From NCBI GenBank assembly GCA_029245525.1, contig JAQWPD010000074.1:1-55875 (forward strand): 55,875 bases of DNA, given 5' to 3'. The stretch is from Gammaproteobacteria bacterium. Its GTDB lineage: Bacteria; Pseudomonadota; Gammaproteobacteria; Steroidobacterales; GCA-2729495. Under the pieces are notes generated by a model. It worked only from the letters and a program-made list of their open reading frames with translations. It did no database searches and was not told the DNA's origin. Both the position numbers and the translations under genes were made by a program. Below, piece after piece: positions 1-9,448 of this stretch. Every line of letters begins with the position of its first letter. The stretch's first letter is position 1.

Positions 1-1430
1 AGATCCGGATACTTAGCCGCACGCACATCGTCGAGACGCCGCACAGGCATGGTCAGCGGCGCGGATTTTAATGCCTCAGGGTCACTGTAAGCCTTATCGC
101 GAATGGCTATCATCGCCTCAACAAAACCATCCAGCTCCTGGATTGATTCCGTCTCAGTTGGCTCGATCAGTAAACATTCTGGCACCAATAACGGGAAATA
201 CGTGGTCGGTGCATGAATTCCTTAGTCCAGTATTGCCTTGGCAAAGTCCATGGCACTAATGCCCGTTTCACGCGTAATTTGCTTAACCGAGATAATAAAT
301 TCGTGGCTTGCGCGCCGCTCAGCGAATGCAATAGTGAAACCAGCCGCGTCCAAGCAGACCATAATATAATTTGCATTTAGCACAGCGTATTCAGACACTC
401 TGCGCATGCCTTCGCCACCCAACATTCGCATGTAGATATAGGCTCGCAACAAAACGCCGACGTTGCCCATAAATGCAGACAAACGACCAATGCTATCGGG
501 GCAATCTTTTTCTGCAGCCCAGCTATAGCCAGAAGCGGTTTTAATAACCAGAGGAATAGGCAAATAGGGGCGCAGACGTTCGCTAACGCCCACAGCGCCA
601 GAGCCCGGGCCACCACCACCGTGCGGTGTAGAAAATGTTTTATGCAGGTTCAGATGAACCACATCGAAGCCCATCGCGCCCGGCGAAGTTCGCCCAAGAA
701 TGGCGTTAAGGTTTGCGCCATCATAATACAGCAGGCCACCAGCAGCATGAACGATGGCAGCTATCTCTTCAATCTGTCGCTCAAAAACCCCGAGCGTTGA
801 TGGATTGGTCAGCATAATGCCGGCTGTTTTTGGTCCAACAGCAGCTTTTAACGCATTAATATCCAAATCACCATCGGCACAGGTGGGTATTTCAACCACC
901 TTGCAACCGCACATGGTGGCAGTTGCCGGGTTTGTGCCATGCGCCGCGTCAGGCACGATAATCTCATTGCGCTCATGATCATTGCGCGCCTTATGATAAG
1001 CCTGAATCATGGCAACGCCGGCCAATTCGCCCTGCGCGCCTGCCATAGGGGTTAGCGAAACACCAGACATGCCAGTGGCTTGCTGCAACATCTCCTGAAG
1101 CTCATACAAACACTCCAGCGTACCCTGTGAAAACTGATCCGGCGCCAAGGGATGACGGCTCAACAACTCTGGCAGCATCGCCAGCGAATTACACGCCTTA
1201 GGGTTGTACTTCATCGTGCATGAGCCCAGCGGGTAAAAATGGGTATCAATTGAGAAATTTAGTTGCGAAAGACGAGTGTAATGACGCACCACCTGCAGTT
1301 CTGACACCGATGGCAAAGCAGGCTTGCTCTTGCGCAAAAACTGCTCAGGCAAATTAGATGCCTCAGGAGCTTTAACAGTAAAACTGCGACCACCATTTGC
1401 GTGATATTCAAAAATGAGTGGCTCAACCAT
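1..1430 (-). pseudogene. gcvPB: Glycine dehydrogenase subunit 2, interrupted by in-frame TAA and cut by window edge
   Basis: PLP-binding subunit of the split P-protein of glycine cleavage, which decarboxylates glycine and passes the aminomethyl group to GcvH. The motif [12 protein letters not shown] lies near residue 66 and the PLP-lysine motif [15 protein letters not shown] near residue 265. The start is the ATG at 1430: AGGAGG (1440-1445) sits 9 nt upstream, and the ATG overlaps the gcvPA stop by 8 nt. An upstream in-frame TTG at 1448 is less likely. A TAA at 222-224 ends the protein after 402 residues. The same frame then continues without a stop to position 3 for 73 codons, reading [15 protein letters not shown] and later [12 protein letters not shown], the normal C-terminus of the family. 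The stop replaces the conserved Tyr of LDYG, so this is a nonsense change and not a frameshift. It is either a real inactivating mutation or a base-call error. Confidence 0.85.
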
Positions 1431-2799
1431 GTTGACGAACCTCCTCAATTGTAAATACCGCCTTCATTGCGGCGACATACTGTCCAATATGTTTCGGTGT
1501 ACGAGTTTCCGTAGCGCATACTAGCAATGCGTTGCCCAACTCAGGGTAAAACTCGCTTAGGTCCACACCACCGAGAATTCCAGTTGCAGCCAATGCATCA
1601 AGCACCGGGGCCACCGGACGATCAAGCAATAACACCGCCTCATGAAACACCGGCGACGTAAATGCACGGGAAATACCCTGAATGGCGCACAAATCTTCAA
1701 TCAGTTGGCGGGTATTCTCATGACTGGCTAGCGCAACACGCCGCAGACCTTCATTACCAAGCAGCGCCATGTAAATAGTTGATGCGGTAACCATCAAGCC
1801 CTGGTTGGTACAAATATTGGAAGTCGCGCGCGAGCGACGAATATGCTGTTCGCGAGCCTGCAAAGTGAGCGTGAAGCCCGGCTTGCCGTCGACATCAACA
1901 GTGCGGCCCACAATACGGCCTGGCATCTGCCGGACTATGTTCTTTCTGCAAACCATGTAGCCATAAAATGGGCCACCGGATGACATGGGCACGCCCAAAG
2001 GCTGCCCTTCACCGCAGGCCACATCAGCACCGGCTTCCCCCCACTCCCCAGGAGGCGTTAGCAGCGATAACGCAAGCGGGTTTGCCACAGCAATGACCAA
2101 TGCGGCTTCAGCATGAGCCCAATTAGTTAGGGCATCAACCTGCTCAAGCGAGCCAAAGAAGTTGGGCTGCTGAATGACCACCGCGGCAAAATCCTGGCCC
2201 GCATGCTCAGCCAACGCTGCGATATCAGTAACGCCATCAAGCATCGGCAAATCAACCAACTCAATGTTCTGACCTCTGACAATATTAAATGCCACTTCGC
2301 GATAGTACGGATGCACCGTGCGCGGCACCAGAATTTTACGTGACTTTGACTTCCGGTTAGCCCGCACGGCCATCAGACAGGCTTCCGCAAATGCGGTGGC
2401 GCCGTCATACAATGAGGCATTGGAAATATCGAGGCCCGTTAACGATGCCATCATCGTTTGATACTCGTAGATAACCTGTAAAGTCCCCTGACTGGCTTCA
2501 GCCTGATAAGGGGTATATGCACTATAAAACTCACCACGAGTGGTCAACTGCCAGACAGCTGCTGGTACAAAGTGATCGTAAGCGCCCGCACCCATAAAAC
2601 AGACCGGACGACCATCGGTATCAGCTCGCTCATGCATAAGCGAACTGATTTCCGACTCACTCATGCCTTCAGGAGCGCCCTGTATCGACTGCATCGTAAG
2701 ATTCGCAGGGATCTCATCAAAAAGGTCATCCAGCGTGTCTGCACCAATGCGTTTAAGCATCGCGGACAGATCATCGGAAGTATGGGGAATAAATGGCAT
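1423..2799 (-). CDS. gcvPA: Glycine dehydrogenase (decarboxylating) subunit 1
   Basis: Alpha subunit of the heterodimeric P-protein; it pairs with GcvPB to form the glycine decarboxylase. At 458 aa it is slightly longer than the roughly 445 aa usual for this subunit. The N-terminus [15 protein letters not shown] and the internal [12 protein letters not shown] and [10 protein letters not shown] segments are typical. It starts at ATG 2799 behind a modest AGGTAG, 67 nt after gcvH, and its TGA overlaps the gcvPB ATG, implying translational coupling. Most gammaproteobacteria I know use one long GcvP chain of about 950 aa, so the split form is notable in this gene neighbourhood. Confidence 0.95.
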   Translation of the reverse strand: MPFIPHTSDDLSAMLKRIGADTLDDLFDEIPANLTMQSIQGAPEGMSESEISSLMHERADTDGRPVCFMGAGAYDHFVPAAVWQLTTRGEFYSAYTPYQAEASQGTLQVIYEYQTMMASLTGLDISNASLYDGATAFAEACLMAVRANRKSKSRKILVPRTVHPYYREVAFNIVRGQNIELVDLPMLDGVTDIAALAEHAGQDFAAVVIQQPNFFGSLEQVDALTNWAHAEAALVIAVANPLALSLLTPPGEWGEAGADVACGEGQPLGVPMSSGGPFYGYMVCRKNIVRQMPGRIVGRTVDVDGKPGFTLTLQAREQHIRRSRATSNICTNQGLMVTASTIYMALLGNEGLRRVALASHENTRQLIEDLCAIQGISRAFTSPVFHEAVLLLDRPVAPVLDALAATGILGGVDLSEFYPELGNALLVCATETRTPKHIGQYVAAMKAVFTIEEVRQHG

Positions 2800-2866
2800 T
2801 AAATTTCTACCTGAGCAATGAATATCGAGCTACGAGAGCAATATACATCAGTCCTTATTATTGGGT

Positions 2867-3262
2867 TTAATCTTCGAGACCCGATAGGTACTCTTCATAG
2901 GCGATTGTGTCCATTAGCGTCTCAAGCGCGTCCTCACTTTCAGGCGCAATCCGGAACAACCACCCACCCTCATGGGGATTTGTATTAACTAATTCAGGCT
3001 CATCAGCCAGGTTGTTATTTACATCCGTTATTGACCCGCTCAACGGGCAATAGACATCGCTTGCTGCTTTTACTGATTCAACGACAGCACACGCATCACC
3101 TTTATTGAACACCTGACCCTCTTCAGGAAGCTCGACAAATACCAGCTCACCTAACGCACTCTGCGCATGATCAGTAATACCGACTGTAATTAAGCCATCT
3201 CCTTCAACACGCAGCCATTCGTGGTCTTCCGTGTATTTGAGGTCTTCAGGTATTTCAGACAT
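2867..3262 (-). CDS. gcvH: Glycine cleavage system H protein
   Basis: Lipoyl carrier that shuttles the aminomethyl intermediate between the P, T and L proteins in the cytoplasm. The protein has 131 aa, close to the E. coli 129. The lipoylation site is Lys65 in VESVKAAS, and YTEDHEWLRVE is the usual N-terminal block. The start is the ATG at 3262, with GGAGAG just upstream, rather than the longer frame opening at 3289. It is the second gene of the riboswitch-controlled operon, 56 nt after gcvT. Confidence 0.96.
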   Translation of the reverse strand: MSEIPEDLKYTEDHEWLRVEGDGLITVGITDHAQSALGELVFVELPEEGQVFNKGDACAVVESVKAASDVYCPLSGSITDVNNNLADEPELVNTNPHEGGWLFRIAPESEDALETLMDTIAYEEYLSGLED

Positions 3263-3318
3263 CGTTTTTCTCTCCGGGTTGTGTATCAAGTTGTATTGAA
3301 CTAAGCGATCGGCGCCGG

Positions 3319-4407
3319 CTATATAATTATTTGAATTTTTCCGTTCCGAACGAACGGCGTTTGCACAATACTTGCATCAATGTGCTTACCCCGAATCTCG
3401 ACCTTACAATCTGCACCAGCGCCCACAGGAACCCTCGCCAGAGCTATTGAGCGCTCCATGCTCGGTGAAAAACCGCCACTGGTAATCGCACCATCACCAG
3501 CAGGGGTAGTTACACGCTGATCGTGGCGCATAATACCGCGTCCACGCAAGATTAAACCGACAAACTTTTCACCAATGCCCGCCTCACGCTCGGCTTCCAG
3601 CGCGGCTCGCCCGACAAAGTTACGGTCAGCAGGCGCCCACGCCACCGTCCAGCCCAAACCACTCACCAGCGGTGATACAGAAGCGTTCATATCCTGACCA
3701 TAAAGATTCATGGCAGCCTCAAGGCGCAGCGTATCACGAGCACCCAAACCGCATGGCCGAATGCCCGCAGCAATAAATTCGTTCCACCAAGCCACAGCAA
3801 GGTCAGCAGGAATAACCAGCTCCCAACCGTCCTCACCGGTATAACCGGTGCGGGCCACAAAAACACCATCAGCTTCGGCTGCCTGAAAGGGCTCCAGCAC
3901 CGCCGCATCAGCTCGCAAAGAAGCCGGTATCACTGAGCCCGCCAAAGCAATCGCTTGCGGGCCCTGCACTGCAAGCATTGCATAGTCTTTTGCTGGAACT
4001 ATGTTGGCGGAAAAACCCTTCACCACCTCGGCCATCCATGCAATATCGGCATCACGGGTAGCTGCATTCACAACAACCCGATAGTTTTCATCACTGCGGC
4101 GATAAACAATGAGATCGTCAATTACACCACCCTGCTCATTCAGCATGCAGCTGTACAAACCTTTGCCGGGTTTCTTCAGCTTAGCCACATCATTCGCCAA
4201 TAGATGCTGCAAATACGCTTTTGCTTCGGTACCTAAGATATCAACTACCGTCATATGCGATACATCGAAAATACCTGCGCTCTGTCGCACGGCATGATGT
4301 TCGTCTATCTGCGAGCCGTAGTGCAATGGCATATCCCAGCCGCCGAAATCAACAATCTTTGCACCGGCATCAACATGAACCTGATAAAGGGGGGTGCGCA
4401 TACCCAT
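3319..4407 (-). CDS. gcvT: Glycine cleavage system T protein (aminomethyltransferase)
   Basis: Transfers the methylene group from aminomethyl-GcvH to tetrahydrofolate and releases ammonia. The protein has 362 aa (E. coli 364) and opens MGMRTPLYQVHVDAGAKIV. The conserved VDFGGWDMPLHYGSQ, FDVSHM and RTGYTGEDGWEL blocks are present. Either ATG 4407 or ATG 4401 could start it; 4407 has AGGA 6 nt upstream. The frame stays open further upstream, but that part lies over the riboswitch and terminator and is not protein. It is the first gene of gcvT-gcvH-gcvPA-gcvPB. Confidence 0.95.
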   Translation of the reverse strand: MGMRTPLYQVHVDAGAKIVDFGGWDMPLHYGSQIDEHHAVRQSAGIFDVSHMTVVDILGTEAKAYLQHLLANDVAKLKKPGKGLYSCMLNEQGGVIDDLIVYRRSDENYRVVVNAATRDADIAWMAEVVKGFSANIVPAKDYAMLAVQGPQAIALAGSVIPASLRADAAVLEPFQAAEADGVFVARTGYTGEDGWELVIPADLAVAWWNEFIAAGIRPCGLGARDTLRLEAAMNLYGQDMNASVSPLVSGLGWTVAWAPADRNFVGRAALEAEREAGIGEKFVGLILRGRGIMRHDQRVTTPAGDGAITSGGFSPSMERSIALARVPVGAGADCKVEIRGKHIDASIVQTPFVRNGKIQIII

Positions 4408-4484
4408 AACTATTCCTGCAAGTGTTGCCGGAGCAAAAGCGCCGACAGTGCCGATATCTGAAAGCAGTTCAGAATCGTAAAACG

Positions 4485-4520
4485 AAAAAAGGCGGCAGCT
4501 GCCCATTGGCAGCTGCCGCC
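4485..4520 (-). terminator. Intrinsic terminator of the glycine riboswitch expression platform
   Basis: Perfect 13-bp stem: GGCGGCAGCTGCC at 4491-4503 pairs with 4508-4520 across a 4-nt loop. Read on the minus strand it is followed by six Ts (4485-4490). It lies directly after the second glycine aptamer and about 80 nt before gcvT, where a riboswitch-controlled terminator is expected. Confidence 0.93.
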
Positions 4521-4730
4521 CCTCTGTCCTGTAACCTGAGAGATCGGGCACCTCAGGCCCTTAGGCCGATGCCTCACCCCTTCGGTGGACCGGTCTTGCC
4601 GATCGCTCTCCAGAGCCAACCATTGCGTCGCAATTCCTTGTGCCTGAGCGTTTCCGAGCGTGTTGCGCCTTCGGCGACCGCAGCAAGCGCTGAATTAACA
4701 GACCGTGCAGTTCTCTCATGCGACCCTTAA
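4519..4730 (-). promoter_or_regulatory. Tandem glycine riboswitch (two aptamers)
   Basis: Two successive glycine aptamers can be read on the minus strand. The first contains ATGAGAGAACTGC, GCCGAAGGCGCAA and CTCAGGCACAAGGA (about 4640-4725). The second contains CTCTGGAGAG, ACCGAAGGGGTGAGGC and CTCAGGTTACAGGACAGAGG (about 4520-4620). The outer stem of the second aptamer (CTCTG/CAGAG) abuts the terminator stem. By analogy with known gcv riboswitches, glycine binding should favour read-through into gcvT; the direction of control is inferred. Confidence 0.93.
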
Positions 4731-4742
4731 GGTTGAGATTTC

Positions 4743-4770
4743 ATTTTAACTTACCAGACGCGGCCCGCAA
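4743..4770 (-). promoter_or_regulatory. Predicted sigma-70 promoter of the gcv operon
   Basis: On the minus strand TTGCGG (4765-4770) is followed after 16 nt by TAAAAT (4743-4748). The predicted start falls about a dozen bases before the first aptamer. Confidence 0.55.
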
Positions 4771-4771
4771 G

Positions 4772-6025
4772 CTATTGACGCTTTGCCACCTTCGGTAGGT
4801 CTCCGGCCCTGCCCAACGCATGCTCAGCAAACGCTCGCTTAGCAGGCTCTATTGCATTCACCAGAGCAAGGCCTTGCCCGCCAATCTTTGCCAAACGACC
4901 GTCGGCAGCACTGGGATTTCCCGCAAAAACACGGTGCAGCACATTCATCATGCTCAACGTCAACTCGTTGTCGCGTCGACGCCAGCGTGCATAACGACGC
5001 AAAATAAGCGGGTCGCCCGGATCAGCATACTGAGCAGGCATATTGCTAGCGAGAGTCTCTGCAAGAGCCGCGGCATCGAGAAACCCAAGGTTTACCCCCT
5101 GACCCGCCAACGGATGAACCCTATGGGCGGCATCACCGACCAGCGCAAAGCGCAAACCTGAATAACTGTCTGCATGAGCATACGCCAATGGGAATGCCAC
5201 TCGCGGCGTTGCGCATTGCAAGTCGCCAAGCACTGCTTCCGTCGCCTCGGTAAGCCGAATTGAAAAGGCTGTATCATCAAGTGCCAACAACTCATCGGCG
5301 AGCGCATCGGCGCACGACCAGACCAGGGAACAACGGCCATCCTTAAGCGGCAACAAGGCCACCGGGCCTGTCGCCAAAAATCGCTGGTAAGCAATGCCCT
5401 GGTGCGGCTTCTCCGTAATAATATTTGCCACTATCCCCCGCTGTGAATACGCACCACCATCAACTTGGACATTGAGTAACTCTCGTAGATCTGAGTTGGC
5501 ACCATCAGCAGCCACCAGCAAACGTGCACTTACCACACTGGCGTCTGACAACACCAATTCAGCACCGTCTTCACTAATGCTTAGTGACTCAGGTGAGGCT
5601 GGCGGCACTATATCGATAGCCGGAGCCGCAAGTGCCTGTTCCCACAGCGCTTTACGCAGAAGATCATTTTCGACAATGAAACCCAGTTCACGGACACTCA
5701 ACTCAGCTGCAGAAAACTCCAGAGCATGATCGAACGACCCGGATGTTGAGCTATGCCAAACATACATTCCGGAATACGGACTCACTCGTTGCGCCACAAC
5801 AGAAGACCACACTCCCAATGACTCAAGAATACAGACACTGGCGGGAGATAAAGCAGACACTCTGAGGCTCATATCAGGCAATGAATCACTTGAAAGCAAT
5901 GCCGGCGGACGGGCCTCAACGATTGCGATGCGCAACTGCTGCGATACTGCGGCATCCAATAATAAAGCTGCGCTCAAGCCAACGAGTCCGCCGCCAACAA
6001 TCACAACATCATAAGAATCACTCAT
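4772..6025 (-). CDS. ubiI: 2-octaprenylphenol hydroxylase-type FAD monooxygenase UbiI (VisC)
   Basis: Flavoprotein monooxygenase that adds the first ring hydroxyl (C5) in ubiquinone synthesis. The protein has 417 aa. An N-terminal Rossmann motif VVIVGGGLVGLS binds FAD, the second motif LVAADGANS lies mid-chain, and VGDAAHRVHPLAGQGVNLG lies near residue 295. The GDAAH form of the last motif fits UbiI, whereas the upstream paralogue has the UbiH form. The ATG at 6025 overlaps the ubiH stop by one base (TGATG); a GTG at 6028 is the alternative. The order pepP-ubiH-ubiI-gcvT matches E. coli. Confidence 0.9.
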   Translation of the reverse strand: MSDSYDVVIVGGGLVGLSAALLLDAAVSQQLRIAIVEARPPALLSSDSLPDMSLRVSALSPASVCILESLGVWSSVVAQRVSPYSGMYVWHSSTSGSFDHALEFSAAELSVRELGFIVENDLLRKALWEQALAAPAIDIVPPASPESLSISEDGAELVLSDASVVSARLLVAADGANSDLRELLNVQVDGGAYSQRGIVANIITEKPHQGIAYQRFLATGPVALLPLKDGRCSLVWSCADALADELLALDDTAFSIRLTEATEAVLGDLQCATPRVAFPLAYAHADSYSGLRFALVGDAAHRVHPLAGQGVNLGFLDAAALAETLASNMPAQYADPGDPLILRRYARWRRRDNELTLSMMNVLHRVFAGNPSAADGRLAKIGGQGLALVNAIEPAKRAFAEHALGRAGDLPKVAKRQ

Positions 6026-7314
6026 CACTCGAACCCGGATGCTCTTATGCCGCGGGCCAGGCGCGAAAGTCTGCCACCCTGACCCATTGCGTAACGTGCC
6101 AGCTCGCGCTTCGCCGCAGGCAGTATATCGAAACCTAACAAACTTAAACCGCGCGCGATGCTTACAGCACCACCGGGCTTGGCGAATAATTCAATCAGCC
6201 CGTCGGTAAAGCTGACAACATTGCGCTGATCTGCGTGACGCCACTCACAATACGCAGACTGAATACCTTCAAGATCTGCATTCAATTGATCTGTGGCTGA
6301 CACCCCAGCTGACCCAGAGGCAATAGCATCAGTAATTAATTCTGCCAAGGCTGCAGCGTCCCGCAAACCGAGATTGAAGCCTTGGCCCGCAACGGGATGC
6401 AGCCCATGTGCCGCATTGCCGACAATAATTGTCCGTTCGGCAGTTAAAGACTCGGCAGTTGATAAGTACAAGGGGTATGCGAATCGACGACCCAGGTTTC
6501 TAAACACGCCCACACGATAGCCGAACAACTCCTGCAACAAGGCGCGCATAGCGTCATCGCTCAATGCCAGAGTGGCATCAACCTCGTCGGTATTGCGGGT
6601 AAGCACAAACGTATAAACACCATCAGCACCCGGCAACAAAGCCAGGGGGCCCGCAGAGGTAAAACGTTCGTAGGCAACATTACCTGCATAGCGCAGGTCA
6701 ATGCTCACATTACCAATAATGGCACTTTGTCCATACGATTTATGCTGGGCCACCACACCAAGCTGCTCACGCACCGCCGAGCGAGCGCCGTCAGCAACCA
6801 CCAGCAAGGCGCCCGAAATACTCACCGGCACTTGCTGCTCCACATTAACCGTAACACCGGTTGAAGCAGCAGCTGCAGCGCCAACACGCGCCGGACAAAA
6901 CACATCTATCGCCGAACATTCACTTAAGCGATCCCACAAACTACGGCCTAAAATACGGCTCTTAATAACGTGACCCAGATGGTCAATGCCCTGTTCACCG
7001 GCATTAATGACAGCACTGCCAAAACGCCCTTTCTCAGACACATGAATTTCATCAATAGGCCAAGCTGTGGCATCGATATCAGGCCACAAATCAAGTGCAT
7101 TCAATATGGATTTACTGCTGCGCGATAACGCAATGCTGCGCTCATCGAAACTGGAGTTTTCGGTGTCATCGGGCAACACCGCTTCAACCAATGCAATACG
7201 CAGCGGCAAGTCCGCAAGTGCAATCGCCAGGCTGGCGCCCACCAAACCGCCACCAGAAATAATAATGTCGTAATCATTCGAGGCCACGACTGCTGGTACG
7301 ACCAAATCAGACAA
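6025..7314 (-). CDS. ubiH: 2-octaprenyl-6-methoxyphenol hydroxylase UbiH
   Basis: FAD monooxygenase for the C1 hydroxylation of the ubiquinone ring. The protein has 429 aa. It shows the FAD motif IIISGGGLVGAS, the mid-chain VVADGARSAVR and VGNAAHGLHPVAGQGFNLG; the GNAA form with GQGFNLG is characteristic of UbiH. No ATG lies near the N-terminus: the best start is TTG at 7314, with GAGG upstream inside the pepP 3' end, giving an 8-nt overlap. It is a tandem paralogue of ubiI. Confidence 0.9.
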   Translation of the reverse strand: MSDLVVPAVVASNDYDIIISGGGLVGASLAIALADLPLRIALVEAVLPDDTENSSFDERSIALSRSSKSILNALDLWPDIDATAWPIDEIHVSEKGRFGSAVINAGEQGIDHLGHVIKSRILGRSLWDRLSECSAIDVFCPARVGAAAAASTGVTVNVEQQVPVSISGALLVVADGARSAVREQLGVVAQHKSYGQSAIIGNVSIDLRYAGNVAYERFTSAGPLALLPGADGVYTFVLTRNTDEVDATLALSDDAMRALLQELFGYRVGVFRNLGRRFAYPLYLSTAESLTAERTIIVGNAAHGLHPVAGQGFNLGLRDAAALAELITDAIASGSAGVSATDQLNADLEGIQSAYCEWRHADQRNVVSFTDGLIELFAKPGGAVSIARGLSLLGFDILPAAKRELARYAMGQGGRLSRLARGIRASGFE

Positions 7315-8626
7315 GTTGCTTGCCCTCAGACATCAAAGCCTCTATCGCCTCTGCCTCCACCGGCAATGCTCTTGTCAAAACCTCACATCCATCGCGGGTC
7401 ACCAAGACGTCATCTTCTATACGGATGCCGATACCGCGGTAGCACTTCTTCACGCGGCGATGTTGTTCGGAGATATAGATACCCGGCTCAACGGTAAGCA
7501 TCATGCCAGGCTCAAGCATTCGCCATTGGTCTGCCACACGATAATCTCCAACATCATGCACATCCATACCCAGCCAGTGTCCGGTGCGATGCATAAAAAA
7601 CGGTCTATACGCCTCCTTTCTAATAAGGTCGGCCAAACGGCCTTTTAGAATACCGAGATCCTTGAGGCCACGAGTAATCTCTACTACTGCAGCATCATGA
7701 AATTCATGCCATGAAAGACCCGGCGCAATATGCTCAATCGCTGCTTCGTGGGCACGCAAAACCACATCATAAATTTCGCGCTGGGGGGCGCTGAATTTAC
7801 CATTCACGGGAAATGTTCTGGTAACGTCGGCTGCATAACAATCAACTTCACAGCCGGCATCAATGAGCACCAGATCGCCATCTTCCATTTGTCGATCGTT
7901 GTCGTTGTAATGAAGCACACAACCGTTAGCTGCCGAACCCACAATAGGGTTATACGAGTGCTGCAATCCATTGCGCCGGAACTCATAGCCAACTTCAGCC
8001 TCAAGTTCGTATTCAAACATGCCGGGAGTAGCAGCGCGCATTGCTCGCGCATGACCGGCAGCAGCGACCTTAGCCGCCCTCCGCATAGCACTAATCTCGG
8101 CACGACTCTTATACATACGCATATCATGCAGCATGTGATCCATCGCAACAAAATCTTCCCGTGGATGCGCAGCCGGACCGGACTGCGCACGCAATGCTGT
8201 AACCCAATTAATCAGGCGGCTATCAAACTCCGGATGCGCACCCATGGTGTAATAGACCCCCTCACAGCTTTCAATAAGGCCAGGCAAAATATCGTCGGTA
8301 TCGGCTATTGGAAAAGCATCATCTGCTTCGTACTCTGCGACCGCACCTTCGGGGCCGGCACGATACCCGTCCCAGGTTTCACGAAGGGGGTCTTTCTCAC
8401 GACAAAACAACAGGTACTCGCCCTCCGGCCGGCCGGGGACTAGTACGGCAATCGCATCGGGTTCGGAAAAGCCAGTGAGATACATAAAATCACTGTCCTG
8501 ACGAAACGGGTACTCAACATCACGATTTCGTAGCCGAGTATTCGCCGAGGGCAATATAGCAATACTATTCTTGCCCATCATCCTCATTAGCTGTCGTCTG
8601 CGCTTCGCAAATTCCTTTTGATTCAT
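7307..8626 (-). CDS. pepP: Xaa-Pro aminopeptidase PepP (M24B)
   Basis: Dimanganese exopeptidase that removes N-terminal residues preceding proline. The protein has 439 aa (E. coli 441). The metal ligands are visible in order: Asp in LIDAGCEVDC, Asp in ADVTRTFP, His in MHRTGHWLGMDVHD, Glu in LTVEPGIYI and Glu in IRIEDDVLV. The N-terminal domain has the usual YLTGFSEPDA block. I chose ATG 8626 (MNQKEFAKRR) over the longer frame from 8665 by comparison with the family; its ribosome site is weak. It overlaps ubiH. Confidence 0.95.
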   Translation of the reverse strand: MNQKEFAKRRRQLMRMMGKNSIAILPSANTRLRNRDVEYPFRQDSDFMYLTGFSEPDAIAVLVPGRPEGEYLLFCREKDPLRETWDGYRAGPEGAVAEYEADDAFPIADTDDILPGLIESCEGVYYTMGAHPEFDSRLINWVTALRAQSGPAAHPREDFVAMDHMLHDMRMYKSRAEISAMRRAAKVAAAGHARAMRAATPGMFEYELEAEVGYEFRRNGLQHSYNPIVGSAANGCVLHYNDNDRQMEDGDLVLIDAGCEVDCYAADVTRTFPVNGKFSAPQREIYDVVLRAHEAAIEHIAPGLSWHEFHDAAVVEITRGLKDLGILKGRLADLIRKEAYRPFFMHRTGHWLGMDVHDVGDYRVADQWRMLEPGMMLTVEPGIYISEQHRRVKKCYRGIGIRIEDDVLVTRDGCEVLTRALPVEAEAIEALMSEGKQLV

Positions 8627-8700
8627 TACTGTTTCTACTAAAAAATAAATACTAAACAGTGGCAACGCAGATACCGGTATAAGTTATGCCACCGCATCAC

Positions 8701-9300
8701 TTAATGCTTAAGATCTGCACTGCTGCTGCCCCGGAGGTCAAGGCTATCCTCAAAAATCAGCAGCGCGCTAATGCGCACATACTCGGATAATTCAAAGAAC
8801 TCATTCTCAGCTTGGTTCAGCTCCGCCGCATCGGCCCCTTCAACATCAACTGCTGCCCGAGTTATCTCCACAAAGTCTGCAATGATCTCTTTTGCCACTT
8901 CTGATTCCAGAACCTTAGCTGCTTCCTCACCCTGATTGCCAATCGCAATACCGTGCATAAAGCCCTGACACCACATCGCAAGGCTCTCGGTGCGATCATG
9001 CAAGGACTCATCATCAGTCGGCAACAACAACCTGAAATCCATCTGGCCACCTTCTAGCATTGCGAAACTCGTCAGAGCAACCTGTCCGAGAAGTTTTGCG
9101 GCTTGGGCCACTTGGGCTGTCTGCGTATCAGATTCGCCCAGAGTCTCCTTCAGCCAAACTGCTCCGGCATGGGGCCCTAGAAGCACAGCAGCACCACAAA
9201 AGCTGCCATGAATCTCTGCAGCACAGGCACCAAGACCCGCGAACTCCAGCGCCAAAGTCAGTTCAGCGGAATCCGGAAGCGCACCAACAGCCATTGCCAT
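8701..9300 (-). CDS. ygfB: UPF0149 family protein YgfB
   Basis: Small acidic protein of the YgfB/YecA (UPF0149) family, 199 aa, near the E. coli 192-194. MWCQGFMHGIAI and FFELSEYVRISALLIF are family blocks. It sits just upstream of pepP, as in enterobacteria and pseudomonads, and divergent from the zapA side. In Pseudomonas YgfB has been linked to control of beta-lactamase expression; nothing here shows that role. It starts at ATG 9300 with AAGGG 6 nt upstream; a second ATG lies at 9294. Confidence 0.88.
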   Translation of the reverse strand: MAMAVGALPDSAELTLALEFAGLGACAAEIHGSFCGAAVLLGPHAGAVWLKETLGESDTQTAQVAQAAKLLGQVALTSFAMLEGGQMDFRLLLPTDDESLHDRTESLAMWCQGFMHGIAIGNQGEEAAKVLESEVAKEIIADFVEITRAAVDVEGADAAELNQAENEFFELSEYVRISALLIFEDSLDLRGSSSADLKH

Positions 9301-9412
9301 AGCAAACCCTTAAGTATTTAAATCCAATTGGAAGCCTTGTATCTTATCATCCCAGCCCGATTCGGGTCGTCAATATCTGCCTCACTATTGGCCGGACCAC
9401 AATGCAAATTAT

Positions 9413-9442
9413 TTGACCGTAGGGGACAGCACGCACTATATT
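9413..9442 (+). promoter_or_regulatory. Predicted promoter of the TIGR02449-zapA operon
   Basis: TTGACC (9413-9418), an 18-nt spacer, then TATATT (9437-9442). The expected transcription start is about 9449, which is the A of the next ATG, so the message may be leaderless. No Shine-Dalgarno sequence precedes that ATG. Confidence 0.6.
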
Positions 9443-9448
9443 TAGACC

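Noticed and set aside
167-376. 69-aa frame across the gcvPB stop as evidence of a frameshift
   Set aside because: The true gcvPB frame continues directly beyond the TAA with family sequence, so the lesion is a nonsense codon and not an indel.
7730-8443. 237-aa open frame on the plus strand
   Set aside because: Fully antisense to pepP, which has clear metal-site motifs; no ribosome site and no recognisable domains.
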